In this document: positions 1-11,160 of the stretch, in pieces
Layout of the letters: every line of letters starts with the position of its first letter
Position numbering within the stretch: position 1 is the first letter of the stretch
From: CAWHMS01 sp963830495
GTDB lineage: Bacteria > Actinomycetota > Actinomycetes > Propionibacteriales > Nocardioidaceae
NCBI GenBank assembly: GCA_963830495.1
Contig: CAWHMS010000001.1
Coordinates: 496,001 to 560,000 of the forward strand
Length of the DNA stretch: 64,000 nt
Direction: 5' to 3'
Notes under the pieces: generated by a model
Told to the model about the DNA's origin: nothing
Databases searched by the model: none
Seen by the model: the letters and a program-made list of their open reading frames with translations, nothing else
Translations under genes and position numbers: made by a program

Positions 1-1
1 C

Positions 2-1918
2 GAGACGATCGAGGCCATCCGCGAGTTGAAGCGTCGCCGCCCCGACGTGCAGACCGTGCTCGGGTTGTCGAACATCTCCTTCGGTCTCAGCCCGGCCGCA
101 CGGCACGTGCTCAACTCGGTGTTCCTGCACGAGTGCACCCAGGGCGGGCTCGACGCGGCGATCGTGCACGCGAGCCGCATCCTGCCCGTGGCGAGGATTC
201 CAGACGACCAGCGCGAGGCGGCGCTCGACCTCGTCTACGACCGGCGCCGTGACGGGTACGACCCGCTGCAGCGGCTTCTCGAGGTGTTCGCGGGCGTGAG
301 TGCCGCCGACGCCAAGGCCGACCGGGCCGCGGAGCTCGCCGCGCTGCCGCTCTCCGAGCGGCTACAGCGGCGGATCATCGACGGCGAACGGCGTGGCCTC
401 GAGGACGACCTCGACACGGCACTCGCCGCCGACAAGCCGGCGCTCGAGATCGTCAACGACGAGCTGCTGAGCGGCATGAAGGTCGTCGGGGAGCTGTTCG
501 GGTCCGGCGAGATGCAGCTGCCGTTCGTGCTGCAGTCGGCCGAGGTGATGAAGGCTGCTGTGGCCCATCTGGAGCCGCACATGGAGAAGACGGACGACGA
601 GGGCAAGGGCACGATCGTGCTGGCCACCGTCAAGGGCGACGTACACGACATCGGCAAGAACCTCGTCGACATCATCCTGACCAACAACGGCTACAGCGTC
701 GTCAACATCGGGATCAAGCAGCCGGTGAGCGCCATCATCGACGCCGCCCAGGAGCACCGCGCCGACGTGATCGGCATGTCCGGCCTGCTGGTCAAGAGCA
801 CTGTCGTCATGAAGGAGAACCTCGAGGAGCTCGAGCAGCGCAACCTCTCCACCCGGTGGCCGATCATGCTCGGCGGTGCCGCCCTCACCCGGGCGTACGT
901 CGAGCAGGACCTCGCCGAGGCGTTCGCCGGTGACGTGCGCTACGCGCGAGACGCCTTCGAGGGCCTCCGACTCATGGACGCCTTGATGGCGGTGAAGAGA
1001 GGGGTCCCCGGGGCCGAGCTCCCGGAGCTGCGCAAACGGCGGGTGCGGCCCGCTCGTGCCGCCGAGCCTTCGGCGCCGATCGCTCCGGCAAGATCGGATG
1101 TGAGCACGTCCAACCCGGTGCCCACGCCGCCGTTCTGGGGTGACCGGGTGGTCAAGGGTGTCGCCCTGGCTGACTTCGCGTCGTACCTCGACGAGCGGGC
1201 GACCTTCATGGGTCAGTGGGGCCTCAAGACCTCGCGTGCGGACGGCGGTCCGTCGTACGAGGAGCTCGTCGAGAGGGAGGGCCGGCCGCGGCTGCGAGCG
1301 TGGCTCGACCGGATCCAGACCGACGGCATCCTCGAACCGGCAGTCGTCTACGGGTACTGGCCGTGCTATAGCGATAGTGACGACGTGGTCGTGCTCGACC
1401 CCGAGCGGCGCACCGCCGAGGTCGCGCGCTTCTCGTTCCCGCGCCAGCAGCGGGACCGGTTCTTGTGCCTGGCCGACTTCTTCCGGCCGAAGGAGAGCGG
1501 TGAGCTCGACGTCATCGCCTTCCACCTGGTCACCATGGGTCCTCGGGTCGCGGACGTGACCGCGGAGCTCTTCGCCGCCAACGCCTACCGCGACTACCTG
1601 GAGCTGCACGGCCTTTCAGTGCAGCTGACCGAGGCGCTCGCGGAGTACTGGCACGCGCGGGTGCGCAGCGAGCTCGGCTTCGGCGGCGAAGACGCAGCCG
1701 ACCTCGGCGACGTCTTCCGGCAGGGCTACCGCGGGTCGAGGTACTCCTTCGGCTACCCGGCCTGTCCTGAGCTCGAGGACCGGGCCACCCTGGTCAAGCT
1801 GCTGCGCCCCGACCGGATCGGGGTCGAGCTGAGCGAGGAGCTCCAGCTGCATCCCGAGCAGTCGACCGACGCGCTCGTGGTGCACCACCCCGAAGCCAAG
1901 TACTTCAACGCGCGCTGA
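2..1918 (+). CDS. metH: Cobalamin-dependent methionine synthase, 5'-truncated by window edge
   Basis: Transfers a methyl group from 5-methyltetrahydrofolate through cobalamin to homocysteine in the cytoplasm. The reading frame is already open at base 2, so the N-terminal homocysteine- and most of the folate-binding module lie outside the window. What remains (about 638 residues) begins with the end of the pterin-binding barrel (LSNISFGL), then the helical cap domain (about residues 115-200), the B12 domain with the cobalamin-ligand motif DVHDIG near residue 213, and the reactivation domain from about residue 360 to the end with the SAM-binding segment GYPACPELED. All domains expected C-terminal to the folate domain are present and in order. 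It is followed by a 185-nt gap before the ABC importer and appears to be a separate transcription unit. Confidence 0.95.
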   Translation, partial: ETIEAIRELKRRRPDVQTVLGLSNISFGLSPAARHVLNSVFLHECTQGGLDAAIVHASRILPVARIPDDQREAALDLVYDRRRDGYDPLQRLLEVFAGVSAADAKADRAAELAALPLSERLQRRIIDGERRGLEDDLDTALAADKPALEIVNDELLSGMKVVGELFGSGEMQLPFVLQSAEVMKAAVAHLEPHMEKTDDEGKGTIVLATVKGDVHDIGKNLVDIILTNNGYSVVNIGIKQPVSAIIDAAQEHRADVIGMSGLLVKSTVVMKENLEELEQRNLSTRWPIMLGGAALTRAYVEQDLAEAFAGDVRYARDAFEGLRLMDALMAVKRGVPGAELPELRKRRVRPARAAEPSAPIAPARSDVSTSNPVPTPPFWGDRVVKGVALADFASYLDERATFMGQWGLKTSRADGGPSYEELVEREGRPRLRAWLDRIQTDGILEPAVVYGYWPCYSDSDDVVVLDPERRTAEVARFSFPRQQRDRFLCLADFFRPKESGELDVIAFHLVTMGPRVADVTAELFAANAYRDYLELHGLSVQLTEALAEYWHARVRSELGFGGEDAADLGDVFRQGYRGSRYSFGYPACPELEDRATLVKLLRPDRIGVELSEELQLHPEQSTDALVVHHPEAKYFNAR

Positions 1919-2103
1919 GCCCTCGGTACGCCGACGCGGCGGCCCGGCCAAGGTCATCAGTCGATAACGAATCGCAACGTACGGCGCCCCGGGGGTGCCG
2001 TACGCCGAGCGGCATGGCTAGAGTCCAGCCGGAACCCTCGTCGGCACCCGACGCACTGCGTCGTCGGCGTGCCCGACCCAGTCAGACCAAAGGTTGGAGC
2101 CTG

Positions 2104-3822
2104 ATGAAGATTCGGCAACTCCGCCGCGGAGTGGCACTTGGCGTCGTCGGCGCCGTCAGTGTCCTCGGCCTCGCCGCCTGTGGCAGCGACGACGCACCGT
2201 CGTCGACCGACCCCGACGAAGCCGCGAGCGACGCAACAGCCCAGTGTGAGGACCTCTACGACGCGAGCCAGGATGCCCCGGACAGCGGCGCGGACACGTT
2301 CGTCTTCGCGGCGGCGTCCGATCCGGCGACGCTCAACCCGTTCTACGCCTCCGACGGCGAGACATTCCGAGTCGCCCGGCAGATGTTCGAGGGCCTGGTC
2401 GGCACGGACCCCTGTACCGCCGACCCCGCGCCGCTGCTCGCCACCGAGTGGGAGAGCACCGAGGACGGCAAGTCCACGACCTTCACCCTGCAGGAGGGGG
2501 TGAAGTTCCACGACGGCACCGACTTCAACGCCCAGGCCGTGTGCGACAACTTCGAGTACTGGGTCAACCAGCCGAAAGGCCCGGCTCAGAGCGAGGACAT
2601 CACCTACTACTGGATCTCCTTGTTCAAGGGCTTCCGCGACAGCGAGACCCCGAGCATCTACGAGTCGTGTGAGACCAACGGCGACAACGAGGTCACCATC
2701 AACCTCAACCAGGCGTTCGCCGGCTTCGTGCCCGCGATGTCGCTGCCGGCCTTCGCGATGCAGAGCCCGACGGCCCTGGAGAAGTACGGCCAGGTAGCCC
2801 CAGGCGACGACCCGACGCTCAACCCGTACGGCAAGGCGCACCCGACCGGCACCGGCCCGTACCAGTTCGAGGAGTGGAACACCGGCGAGGATGTCCGGCT
2901 GATCGCCAACGAGAACTACTGGGGCGAGCCCGCCAAGACCCCGAACGTGGTCATCACCACGATCGAGGACACCGGCGCCAAGCGAGACGCGATCACCAAC
3001 GGTGAGATCGACGGCTACGACCTGGTGGCCCCTGGTGACATCACGTCCCTGCAGGAGGACGGCATCGCGATCGTCAACCGTCCCGCGTTCAACATCCTCT
3101 ACCTGGGCATGAACCAGAAGCAGCCGCCGCTCGACGACATCAAGGTCCGCCAGGCGATCGCCCACGCGATCGACAAGGAGGCCGTCCTGAGCCAGTCGCT
3201 GCCGCCGGGTTCGGAGGTCGCCACTCAGTTCGTGCCGCCGATCATCAACGGGTACGCCGAGGACGTGACCGAGTACGAGTACGACCCGGAGAAGGCGCAG
3301 GACCTGCTGGCCGAGGCTGGTGCGGAGGACCTCACCCTCCAGTTCAACTACCCGGTCGACGTCAGCCGTCCGTACATGCCCTCTCCTGAGGACACGTTCA
3401 ACATCATCCGGACGCAGCTCGAGGAGGTCGGCATCACCGTCGAGCCGGCCGCGGACCAGTGGACGCCGGACTACCTGGACCGCATCCAGGGCACCGAAGA
3501 CCACGGCATCCACCTGCTGGGCTGGACCGGCGACTACAACGACACCGACAACTTCCTCGGTGTGTTCTTCGGCCGGCCGTCCAACGAGTGGGGCTTCGAC
3601 GACGAGGCGATCTTCTCCACGCTGAGCGACGCCCGTCAGCTGCCCACCATCGAGGAGCAGGAGCCGGTCTACCAGGAGGCAAACCAGCAGATCATGGAGT
3701 TCCTTCCTGGTGTGCCGATCGCCCACCCGGTGCCGTCGCTGGCGTTCGGTGAGAACGTCGAGGGCTTCTACCCCAGCCCCGTGCAGGACGAGGTCTTCTC
3801 GACCGTCGTCGTCACCGAGTAG
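2104..3822 (+). CDS. Peptide ABC transporter substrate-binding lipoprotein (SBP family 5)
   Basis: Extracytoplasmic binding protein that delivers oligopeptides/dipeptides (or similar solutes) to the membrane permease encoded downstream. The protein has 572 residues. The ATG at 2104 is chosen because it starts a lipoprotein signal peptide: basic MKIRQLRR, hydrophobic core, and lipobox LAAC at about residues 20-23; the frame is open further upstream but that part has no signal features. The body is typical of SBP_bac_5 (DPATLNPFYASDGETFRVARQ near the start, GTGPYQFEEW in the middle). First gene of a five-gene importer operon. The exact substrate cannot be read from the sequence. Confidence 0.93.
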   Translation: MKIRQLRRGVALGVVGAVSVLGLAACGSDDAPSSTDPDEAASDATAQCEDLYDASQDAPDSGADTFVFAAASDPATLNPFYASDGETFRVARQMFEGLVGTDPCTADPAPLLATEWESTEDGKSTTFTLQEGVKFHDGTDFNAQAVCDNFEYWVNQPKGPAQSEDITYYWISLFKGFRDSETPSIYESCETNGDNEVTINLNQAFAGFVPAMSLPAFAMQSPTALEKYGQVAPGDDPTLNPYGKAHPTGTGPYQFEEWNTGEDVRLIANENYWGEPAKTPNVVITTIEDTGAKRDAITNGEIDGYDLVAPGDITSLQEDGIAIVNRPAFNILYLGMNQKQPPLDDIKVRQAIAHAIDKEAVLSQSLPPGSEVATQFVPPIINGYAEDVTEYEYDPEKAQDLLAEAGAEDLTLQFNYPVDVSRPYMPSPEDTFNIIRTQLEEVGITVEPAADQWTPDYLDRIQGTEDHGIHLLGWTGDYNDTDNFLGVFFGRPSNEWGFDDEAIFSTLSDARQLPTIEEQEPVYQEANQQIMEFLPGVPIAHPVPSLAFGENVEGFYPSPVQDEVFSTVVVTE

Positions 3823-3832
3823 CACATGTCCG

Positions 3833-3864
3833 GAGGGCTGGTCCGTGCCGACGGGCCAGCCCTC
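3833..3864 (+). terminator. Intercistronic hairpin between binding-protein and permease genes
   Basis: A perfect 9-bp inverted repeat, GAGGGCTGG (3833-3841) and CCAGCCCTC (3856-3864), lies 10 nt after the binding-protein stop and 41 nt before the first permease gene. There is no T-tract. Hairpins at this place in importer operons commonly stabilise the upstream mRNA or partly terminate transcription, giving excess binding protein; that role here is inference. Confidence 0.6.
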
Positions 3865-3905
3865 TGGCATGCTGCAAACTGTCTTCCTCGAGACGAGGAG
3901 TAGTC

Positions 3906-4910
3906 ATGCTCCGCTTCGCACTGCGCCGACTCGCGCTGATGATCCCGACCCTGGTCGGTCTCACTCTGCTGCTGTTCATCTGGGTGCGTGCACTGCCGGG
4001 TGACCCGGCTCGCAGCCTGCTGGGGCAACGCGCAACGCCGGAGGGCATCGCCCGCGTCAACGAGGCCTACGGCTTCAACGAACCTCTCGTGAAGCAGTAC
4101 TTCAGCTACATCGGTGCCCTGCTGCAGGGTGACTTCGGCGTCTCCATCGACACCAAGGACGAGGTTCTCACCGCTTTCTGGGACAAGCTCCCCGCGACGA
4201 TCTCGATCACGGTCTTCGCGATGATCTTCGCGATCGTCCTCGGCATCCCGCTCGGCTACTACGCCGGCAAGCACCAGGGTGGGTGGTTGGACACCGTCAT
4301 CGTGTCCGGGTCGCTGCTGGGAGTCACCATCCCGGTCTTCTTCCTCGCTCTGCTGCTCAAGTACATCTTCGCCGACCAGCTCGGCTGGCTGCCGACCCAG
4401 GGGCGACAGAGCGACCGAATCGACGCGGAGCATCCGACCAACTTCTACGTGCTGGACGGCCTGATAACCGGGAACCTGCCAGCCGCCTGGGACGCCTTCC
4501 AGCACCTGATCCTGCCCGGGATCGCCCTGGGCACGATCCCGTTGGCGATCATCGTCCGCATCACCCGCGCGTCGGTCAGCGAAGTCGTCCACGAGGACTA
4601 CGTCCGCACCGCCGAGGCCAAAGGCCTGCAACCGGGCACGATCAACCGTCGGCACGTGCTGCGCAACGCGCTGCTGCCGGTAGTCACCACCATCGGCCTT
4701 CAGCTCGGGCTGCTGCTCTCCGGAGCCGTCCTGACGGAGTCGGTCTTCGCCATCGACGGCATCGGCCAGTACATGTTCTCCGCCATCCAGGTGCGTGACT
4801 ACCCCGTGCTGCAGGGGTTCATCCTGCTGATCGCGCTGATGTACTCCCTCATCAATCTCGTCGTGGATCTGTCCTACGGCCTCATCGACCCGAGGGTGCG
4901 TGTCTCATGA
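3906..4910 (+). CDS. Peptide ABC transporter permease (DppB/OppB type)
   Basis: Integral membrane subunit of the peptide importer. 334 residues starting MLRFALRRLALMIPTLVGL, a basic N-terminus plus first membrane helix typical of DppB. A large extracytoplasmic loop (about residues 30-95) follows, then about five more helices. The ABC coupling loop EDYVRTAEAKGL...HVLRNALLP lies near residues 225-260 and would contact the ATPases. The AGGAG-like element just upstream of the ATG supports this start. Its last codons overlap the second permease by 4 nt (ATGA). Confidence 0.94.
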   Translation: MLRFALRRLALMIPTLVGLTLLLFIWVRALPGDPARSLLGQRATPEGIARVNEAYGFNEPLVKQYFSYIGALLQGDFGVSIDTKDEVLTAFWDKLPATISITVFAMIFAIVLGIPLGYYAGKHQGGWLDTVIVSGSLLGVTIPVFFLALLLKYIFADQLGWLPTQGRQSDRIDAEHPTNFYVLDGLITGNLPAAWDAFQHLILPGIALGTIPLAIIVRITRASVSEVVHEDYVRTAEAKGLQPGTINRRHVLRNALLPVVTTIGLQLGLLLSGAVLTESVFAIDGIGQYMFSAIQVRDYPVLQGFILLIALMYSLINLVVDLSYGLIDPRVRVS

Positions 4911-5833
4911 CCACGTCGCCGCCTGCATCCCCGATCCACTACGAGACCGAGGACCTCACCAAAGAGCTCATGGGCGAGAGCCTCTGGCGCGGTGCGTTCA
5001 AGCGGTTACGGCGCAGCCCGATGGCGATCATCGGTGCGGCGATCATGGTGGTCTTCATCCTGGTGGCGGTCTTCGCGCCGCTGCTGGCGCCGTACGAGCC
5101 GGCGTCGCGCGAGTGGACCGAGCTGTCGACACCGTTCTACGTGCAGGGGAGCTCGGCCGACCACCCGTTGGGCATCGACCGGTGGGGCTCCGACATGCTC
5201 ACCCAGCTCATCTACGGCGCCAGGCAGTCGCTGGTCATCGGCGTGATCTCCACGGCGATCGGCCTCGTCTTCGGCGCCACCCTCGGCATCCTGGCCGGCG
5301 GGCTCGGGGGCAAGGTCGACACCGTGATCATGCGGTTCGTCGACATCATGCTGTCGATCCCCAGCCTGCTGCTGGCCATCAGCATCGCGGCGGCGCTGGG
5401 CAGCAGCAACCTGTCAGTGATGATCGCCATCGGGGTGGCACAGGTGCCGATCTTCGCGCGGCTGCTCCGTGGTTCGATGCTGGCGCAGAACAAGTCCGAC
5501 TACGTGTTGGCTGCGAACTCACTCGGCCTTCGACGTCGGACCATCGTCATGGGCCATGTGCTGCCGAACTCCGTGGGACCTACCATCGTGCAGGCAACAC
5601 TCAACCTCGCCACGGCCACCATCGAGGTCGCGGCACTGTCGTTCCTGGGGCTCGGCGACGACGACCCCGCGGTCGCCGAATGGGGTCGCATGATCGTCTC
5701 CGGCCAGGAGCGATTCGAGATCGCGCCCTGGCTGGCGTTCTACCCCGGTATCTGCATCGCCGTGACAGCACTCGGCTTCACACTGCTGGGCGAGGCGCTG
5801 CGCGAGGCCCTGGACCCGAAGCAGCGGCGGTGA
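4907..5833 (+). CDS. Peptide ABC transporter permease (DppC/OppC type)
   Basis: Second membrane subunit of the importer, 308 residues. A cytoplasmic N-terminus with a predicted amphipathic stretch (SLWRGAFKRLRRSPMAIIGA) runs into the first helix, the usual DppC arrangement; the family DHPLGIDRWGSDMLTQLIYGAR motif, given here only in part as DHPLGIDRWGSD, precedes the core helices. The coupling loop SDYVLAANSLGL...HVLPNS is near residues 200-225. It starts inside the stop of the preceding permease (ATGA overlap), implying coupled translation and equal dosage. Confidence 0.94.
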   Translation: MTTSPPASPIHYETEDLTKELMGESLWRGAFKRLRRSPMAIIGAAIMVVFILVAVFAPLLAPYEPASREWTELSTPFYVQGSSADHPLGIDRWGSDMLTQLIYGARQSLVIGVISTAIGLVFGATLGILAGGLGGKVDTVIMRFVDIMLSIPSLLLAISIAAALGSSNLSVMIAIGVAQVPIFARLLRGSMLAQNKSDYVLAANSLGLRRRTIVMGHVLPNSVGPTIVQATLNLATATIEVAALSFLGLGDDDPAVAEWGRMIVSGQERFEIAPWLAFYPGICIAVTALGFTLLGEALREALDPKQRR

Positions 5834-5837
5834 TCGT

Positions 5838-7935
<2,098 letters not shown>

Positions 7936-7967
7936 CCGACGCCTCGGGACGGTCCCGCCCCAGACCC

Positions 7968-8915
7968 TTAGGCCCCGGACGCGTCAGCCGCTGCCTCGGT
8001 GGCCACCTCCTCGATGGCGGACTCGGGAAGCGGTGGCGGAGTGCCGCCCCAGGCAGGGCAGATCGCCTTGTGATCGCACCAGCCGCACAGCGCGGAGCGG
8101 TTCGGGCGCCACTCGCCGCTCTCGGTGGCGCGCTGGATGGCCGTCCACAACGCCGCCACCTTGCGCTCGGTGGCGAGCAGGTCGCGCTCCTCGGGCTCGT
8201 AGCGCAGCACCTCGCCGTTGCCGAGGTAGATGAGCTGCAGCATCCGGGGCAGGACGCCGCGGGTACGCCAGACGACCAGGGCATAGAACTTCATCTGGAA
8301 CAGCGCCTTGGCCTCGAAGTACACCCCCGGCGACCGGCCGGTCTTGTAGTCGACGATGCGGATCTCGCCCGTCGGCGCGACGTCGACCCGGTCGATGTAC
8401 CCGTGAATCGTCAGCCCCGACTCCAGTTGTGTCGAGACATGCACCTCGCGCTCGGCGGGCTCGAGCCGCTGCGGATCCTCCAGGGTGAAGTAGCGAGCGA
8501 GCAGGTCGCGGCACTGCGCCAACCAGCCGGCGAGGTCCGGAGAGGTTGCGCCTGCCTCAGTGGTGCGGGGCTCGCCGGTGATGTCCGTGAACATCTCGGT
8601 GAGCTCCGGCTCGGCTTCGACCAGTTGCTCCCAGGCCGGCAGCACCAGGTCGCTGGCGCGGGAGTGGGTGCGCTGCCCGGCCGGAAGGTCGAAGAGGTCC
8701 TCCAGCACCTTGTGGACCACAGAGCCGCGGACCGCGTCGATGCTCGGCGTCTCCGAAATCCGGTCGATGACGCGAAAGCGGTAGAGCAGCGGACACGACA
8801 TGAAGTCGCTCGCCCGGCTGGGGGAGAGCGAGTTGTGTCGGTCGAGGCCGACCCGGGCGTCGATCTCTGCGTGCGCAGCCTCGGAGAGGTCGGTTGGGTC
8901 CACCACTGTCGTCAT
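7968..8915 (-). CDS. RecB-family PD-(D/E)XK exonuclease with Fe-S cysteine cluster
   Basis: Stand-alone nuclease of the RecB C-terminal domain type, 315 residues. The motif SPSRASDFMSCPLLYRFR opens the fold (about residues 32-50). The catalytic core is visible as IRIVDYKTG (Asp-x-Lys) near residue 190 followed by the QMKFYAL helix. Near the end, CGWCDHKAICP plus the early Cys in FMSCP gives the four-cysteine arrangement of AddB-like Fe-S nuclease domains. From memory the M. tuberculosis counterpart is Rv2119, also beside trmI and the mpa-proteasome region. It is divergent from the site-2 protease gene. Likely DNA repair or processing; precise role unknown. Confidence 0.88.
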   Translation of the reverse strand: MTTVVDPTDLSEAAHAEIDARVGLDRHNSLSPSRASDFMSCPLLYRFRVIDRISETPSIDAVRGSVVHKVLEDLFDLPAGQRTHSRASDLVLPAWEQLVEAEPELTEMFTDITGEPRTTEAGATSPDLAGWLAQCRDLLARYFTLEDPQRLEPAEREVHVSTQLESGLTIHGYIDRVDVAPTGEIRIVDYKTGRSPGVYFEAKALFQMKFYALVVWRTRGVLPRMLQLIYLGNGEVLRYEPEERDLLATERKVAALWTAIQRATESGEWRPNRSALCGWCDHKAICPAWGGTPPPLPESAIEEVATEAAADASGA

Positions 8916-8952
8916 GCCCGCCAGGTTAGATCAGGCCGCCGACACAACCGGA

Positions 8953-8958
8953 TAGGTT
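8953..8958 (+). promoter_or_regulatory. -10 element TAGGTT for site-2 protease gene
   Basis: TANNNT hexamer exactly 7 nt before the GTG at 8966, so transcription should begin at the start codon (leaderless mRNA). It also decides between the several possible starts in this frame. Confidence 0.55.
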
Positions 8959-8965
8959 GGTGCGT

Positions 8966-10117
8966 GTGAGCAGTGATTCCCACCGGCGTGGGACAGGGGG
9001 GCGCCAGCCCTCGGGCCCGGGCAGTTTCAGGTTGGGCACCATTGCCGGCGTGGACGTCACGGTCTCGGGATCGTGGTTCCTGATCGTCGGGCTCATCGCC
9101 ATCCTCTTCGCACCCCGCATCGAGGACGTCGTTCCGGGCATCGGCGGCTGGGCGTACGTCGCCGGGGTGGCGTTCGCGGTTCTCCTCTACGTGTCCGTGC
9201 TGCTGCACGAGATGTCCCACGCCCTCGCTGCGCGGGCCTTCGGCATGCCGGTGCGCTCGATCAACCTGCACTTCCTGGGTGGGGCGACCGAGATCGAGGA
9301 GGAGGCGGCGACCCCGTGGCGCGAGTTCGTCATCGCGGTGGTGGGCCCGCTCACGTCCCTTGCCGTGGGCCTGCTGGCCTGGCTAGCCCTCGGCGCCTTC
9401 GACGATGGTCTGTTGCGCTATGCGGTGGCCTCCCTGGCGGGGGCCAACATCGTGGTCGGAGTGCTCAACCTGGTGCCGGGACTGCCCCTCGACGGCGGGC
9501 GGGTGCTCCAGGCCATCGTGTGGGGGCTCAGCGGCAACCGGCGTACCGGGGCGGTCGTCGCAGCCTGGGGCGGCCGGCTGGCCGCGGTGGCCGCGCTGCT
9601 CTACCCGTTCTACCTGCCGGCCTTCGGCATCGAGCCCAGCATCGTCGACTACGTCCTCGCCTTCATCCTCGGCTCGTTCCTCTGGGGCGGCGCCACCCAG
9701 GCGCTGGCGGTGTCGAAGCTGCGCAGCCGGATGCCGGGACTGGTGGCCCGCAGGCTGGCGCGACCCGCGATCGGCGTACCGCCCGATCTTCCCGTGTCCG
9801 AGGCGATCCGCAGAGCCCAGGAGGCGCGGGCAGGGTCGGTCGTGGTGATGCGTAGCGACGGGCACCCGGCGGGGATCCTGAGCGAAGCCGCGGTGCTGTC
9901 CACCCCCGAGGAACGGCGGCCGTGGCTTCCGGTCGGCGACCTGGCCCGCCGGCTCGAGGCAGGTCTGATGCTGTCGGCAGACCTGGTGGGCGAACCGCTG
10001 GTCCGGGCCATGAATGCCACCCCGGCGAGCGAGTACGTCCTCGTCGAGTCCGACGGATCCGTCTTCGGTGTGCTGGCCACGGCAGACGTGGACAACGCCT
10101 TCCGGACTGCTCGCTGA
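8966..10117 (+). CDS. Site-2 protease family zinc metalloprotease (M50) with C-terminal CBS region
   Basis: Polytopic intramembrane protease, 383 residues. The zinc motif HEMSH lies in a predicted helix (LLHEMSHALAARAFG, about residues 80-94) and the third-ligand motif LDGG is in VPGLPLDGGRVLQA (about residues 170-185). Four to six membrane segments surround these. From about residue 265 a cytoplasmic CBS-like pair follows (LPVSEAIRRAQEARAGSVVV; GVLATADV), typical of the SpoIVFB-like branch with regulatory CBS domains. GTG 8966 is chosen over upstream TTG/GTG because of the -10 element 7 nt before it. Its substrate is not evident. Confidence 0.9.
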   Translation: MSSDSHRRGTGGRQPSGPGSFRLGTIAGVDVTVSGSWFLIVGLIAILFAPRIEDVVPGIGGWAYVAGVAFAVLLYVSVLLHEMSHALAARAFGMPVRSINLHFLGGATEIEEEAATPWREFVIAVVGPLTSLAVGLLAWLALGAFDDGLLRYAVASLAGANIVVGVLNLVPGLPLDGGRVLQAIVWGLSGNRRTGAVVAAWGGRLAAVAALLYPFYLPAFGIEPSIVDYVLAFILGSFLWGGATQALAVSKLRSRMPGLVARRLARPAIGVPPDLPVSEAIRRAQEARAGSVVVMRSDGHPAGILSEAAVLSTPEERRPWLPVGDLARRLEAGLMLSADLVGEPLVRAMNATPASEYVLVESDGSVFGVLATADVDNAFRTAR

Positions 10118-10140
10118 CGGGAGTGCGTCGTAGGCGCCAC

Positions 10141-10146
10141 TACCCT
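10141..10146 (+). promoter_or_regulatory. -10 element TACCCT for trmI
   Basis: TANNNT hexamer 8 nt upstream of the ATG at 10155, with no Shine-Dalgarno sequence between; consistent with a leaderless transcript. Confidence 0.5.
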
Positions 10147-10154
10147 TGGCGGTC

Positions 10155-11099
10155 ATGTCGGATGTTTGGTCAGGGGTACGGCGTGGTCCACTGCAGGCAG
10201 GGGAGCGGATCAGGCTCACCGACCCCAAGGGGCGGCACCACAGCGTGCTGCTGCGGCAGGGCAAGTCCTTCTTCACGCACAAGGGCTCGATCGAGCACGA
10301 CGCGCTGATCGGCGGTTCCGACGGCGTCACGGTGACCTCCAGCGGCGGGACCGACTATCTGGTGCTGCGTCCGCTGCTCAACGACTTCGTCGTGTCGATG
10401 CCCCGCGGCGCAGCAGTGGTCTACCCGAAGGACGCCGCGCAGATCGTCATGATGGCCGACATCTTCCCCGGAGCCAGCGTGGTCGAGGCCGGAGTCGGGT
10501 CAGGCGCGTTGACATGCAGCCTGCTGCGCGCGGTCGGCGCCGACGGGCTGGTGTCGTCGTACGAGCGGCGGGAGGAGTTCGCCGCCGTGGCTCGTGCCAA
10601 CGTCGGCGCCTTCTTCGGAGGGGAGCACCCGAGCTGGCGGTTGACCGTCGGCGACCTGGCCGACGTGCTCGCCGAGCGTGACGTCGACCGGATCGTGCTC
10701 GATATGCTCGCGCCCTGGGACTGTGTGCCCGCGACTGCCGAGGCGCTGGCTCCCGGCGGCGTCCTCTGCGCGTACGTCGCCACCACGACCCAGCTCAGCC
10801 GCTTCGTCGAGACGCTGCGCGCCGAGGGCGGCTTCACCGAACCGGAGGCCTGGGAGTCGATGGTGCGGGGCTGGCACGTGGAGGGCCTCGCGGTGCGTCC
10901 ACAGCACACGATGAACGGGCACACGGGGTTCCTCGTCACGGCTCGGCGGCTCGCTCCCGGTGTCAAGGCCCCACGCCGTACCCGGCGACCCTCCCCGGGC
11001 GCCTACGGACCGGACTACGTCGGGCCGCGGCCGGCCGAGCCGGACGGACCCGGCGACAGCCCACGTCACGGTCGCATACCGACACGAGTCAAGACATAG
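10155..11099 (+). CDS. trmI: tRNA (adenine-58-N1)-methyltransferase
   Basis: SAM-dependent enzyme that makes m1A58 in the T-loop of tRNA. 314 residues. The N-terminal RNA-binding beta domain (LTDPKGRHHSVLLRQGKSFF) is followed by the Rossmann fold with SAM motif I VVEAGVGSGALTCSLL near residue 115 and a later LDMLAPWD motif. The C-terminal tail is a Pro/Arg-rich extension. From memory this is orthologous to M. tuberculosis Rv2118c, which has the same position upstream of mpa. ATG 10155 is preferred to TTG 10146, which falls inside the -10 element. Confidence 0.92.
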   Translation: MSDVWSGVRRGPLQAGERIRLTDPKGRHHSVLLRQGKSFFTHKGSIEHDALIGGSDGVTVTSSGGTDYLVLRPLLNDFVVSMPRGAAVVYPKDAAQIVMMADIFPGASVVEAGVGSGALTCSLLRAVGADGLVSSYERREEFAAVARANVGAFFGGEHPSWRLTVGDLADVLAERDVDRIVLDMLAPWDCVPATAEALAPGGVLCAYVATTTQLSRFVETLRAEGGFTEPEAWESMVRGWHVEGLAVRPQHTMNGHTGFLVTARRLAPGVKAPRRTRRPSPGAYGPDYVGPRPAEPDGPGDSPRHGRIPTRVKT

Positions 11100-11121
11100 G
11101 TCCGGCCCTCACGGCACACGG

Positions 11122-11127
11122 TAGGGT
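11122..11127 (+). promoter_or_regulatory. -10 element TAGGGT upstream of mpa
   Basis: TAGGGT followed by a leader of about 30 nt that contains GGAGG (11149-11153) before the GTG at 11161; a leadered promoter for the proteasome ATPase. Confidence 0.5.
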
Positions 11128-11160
11128 CGTCGTGACGGCTTTCCCTGCGGAGGTGGTGAC

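Noticed and set aside
1957..3870. 637-residue open frame antisense to the binding-protein gene
   Set aside because: High-GC antisense artefact; composition is Arg/Val/Gly-rich without domains, and the plus-strand frame is a clear SBP lipoprotein.
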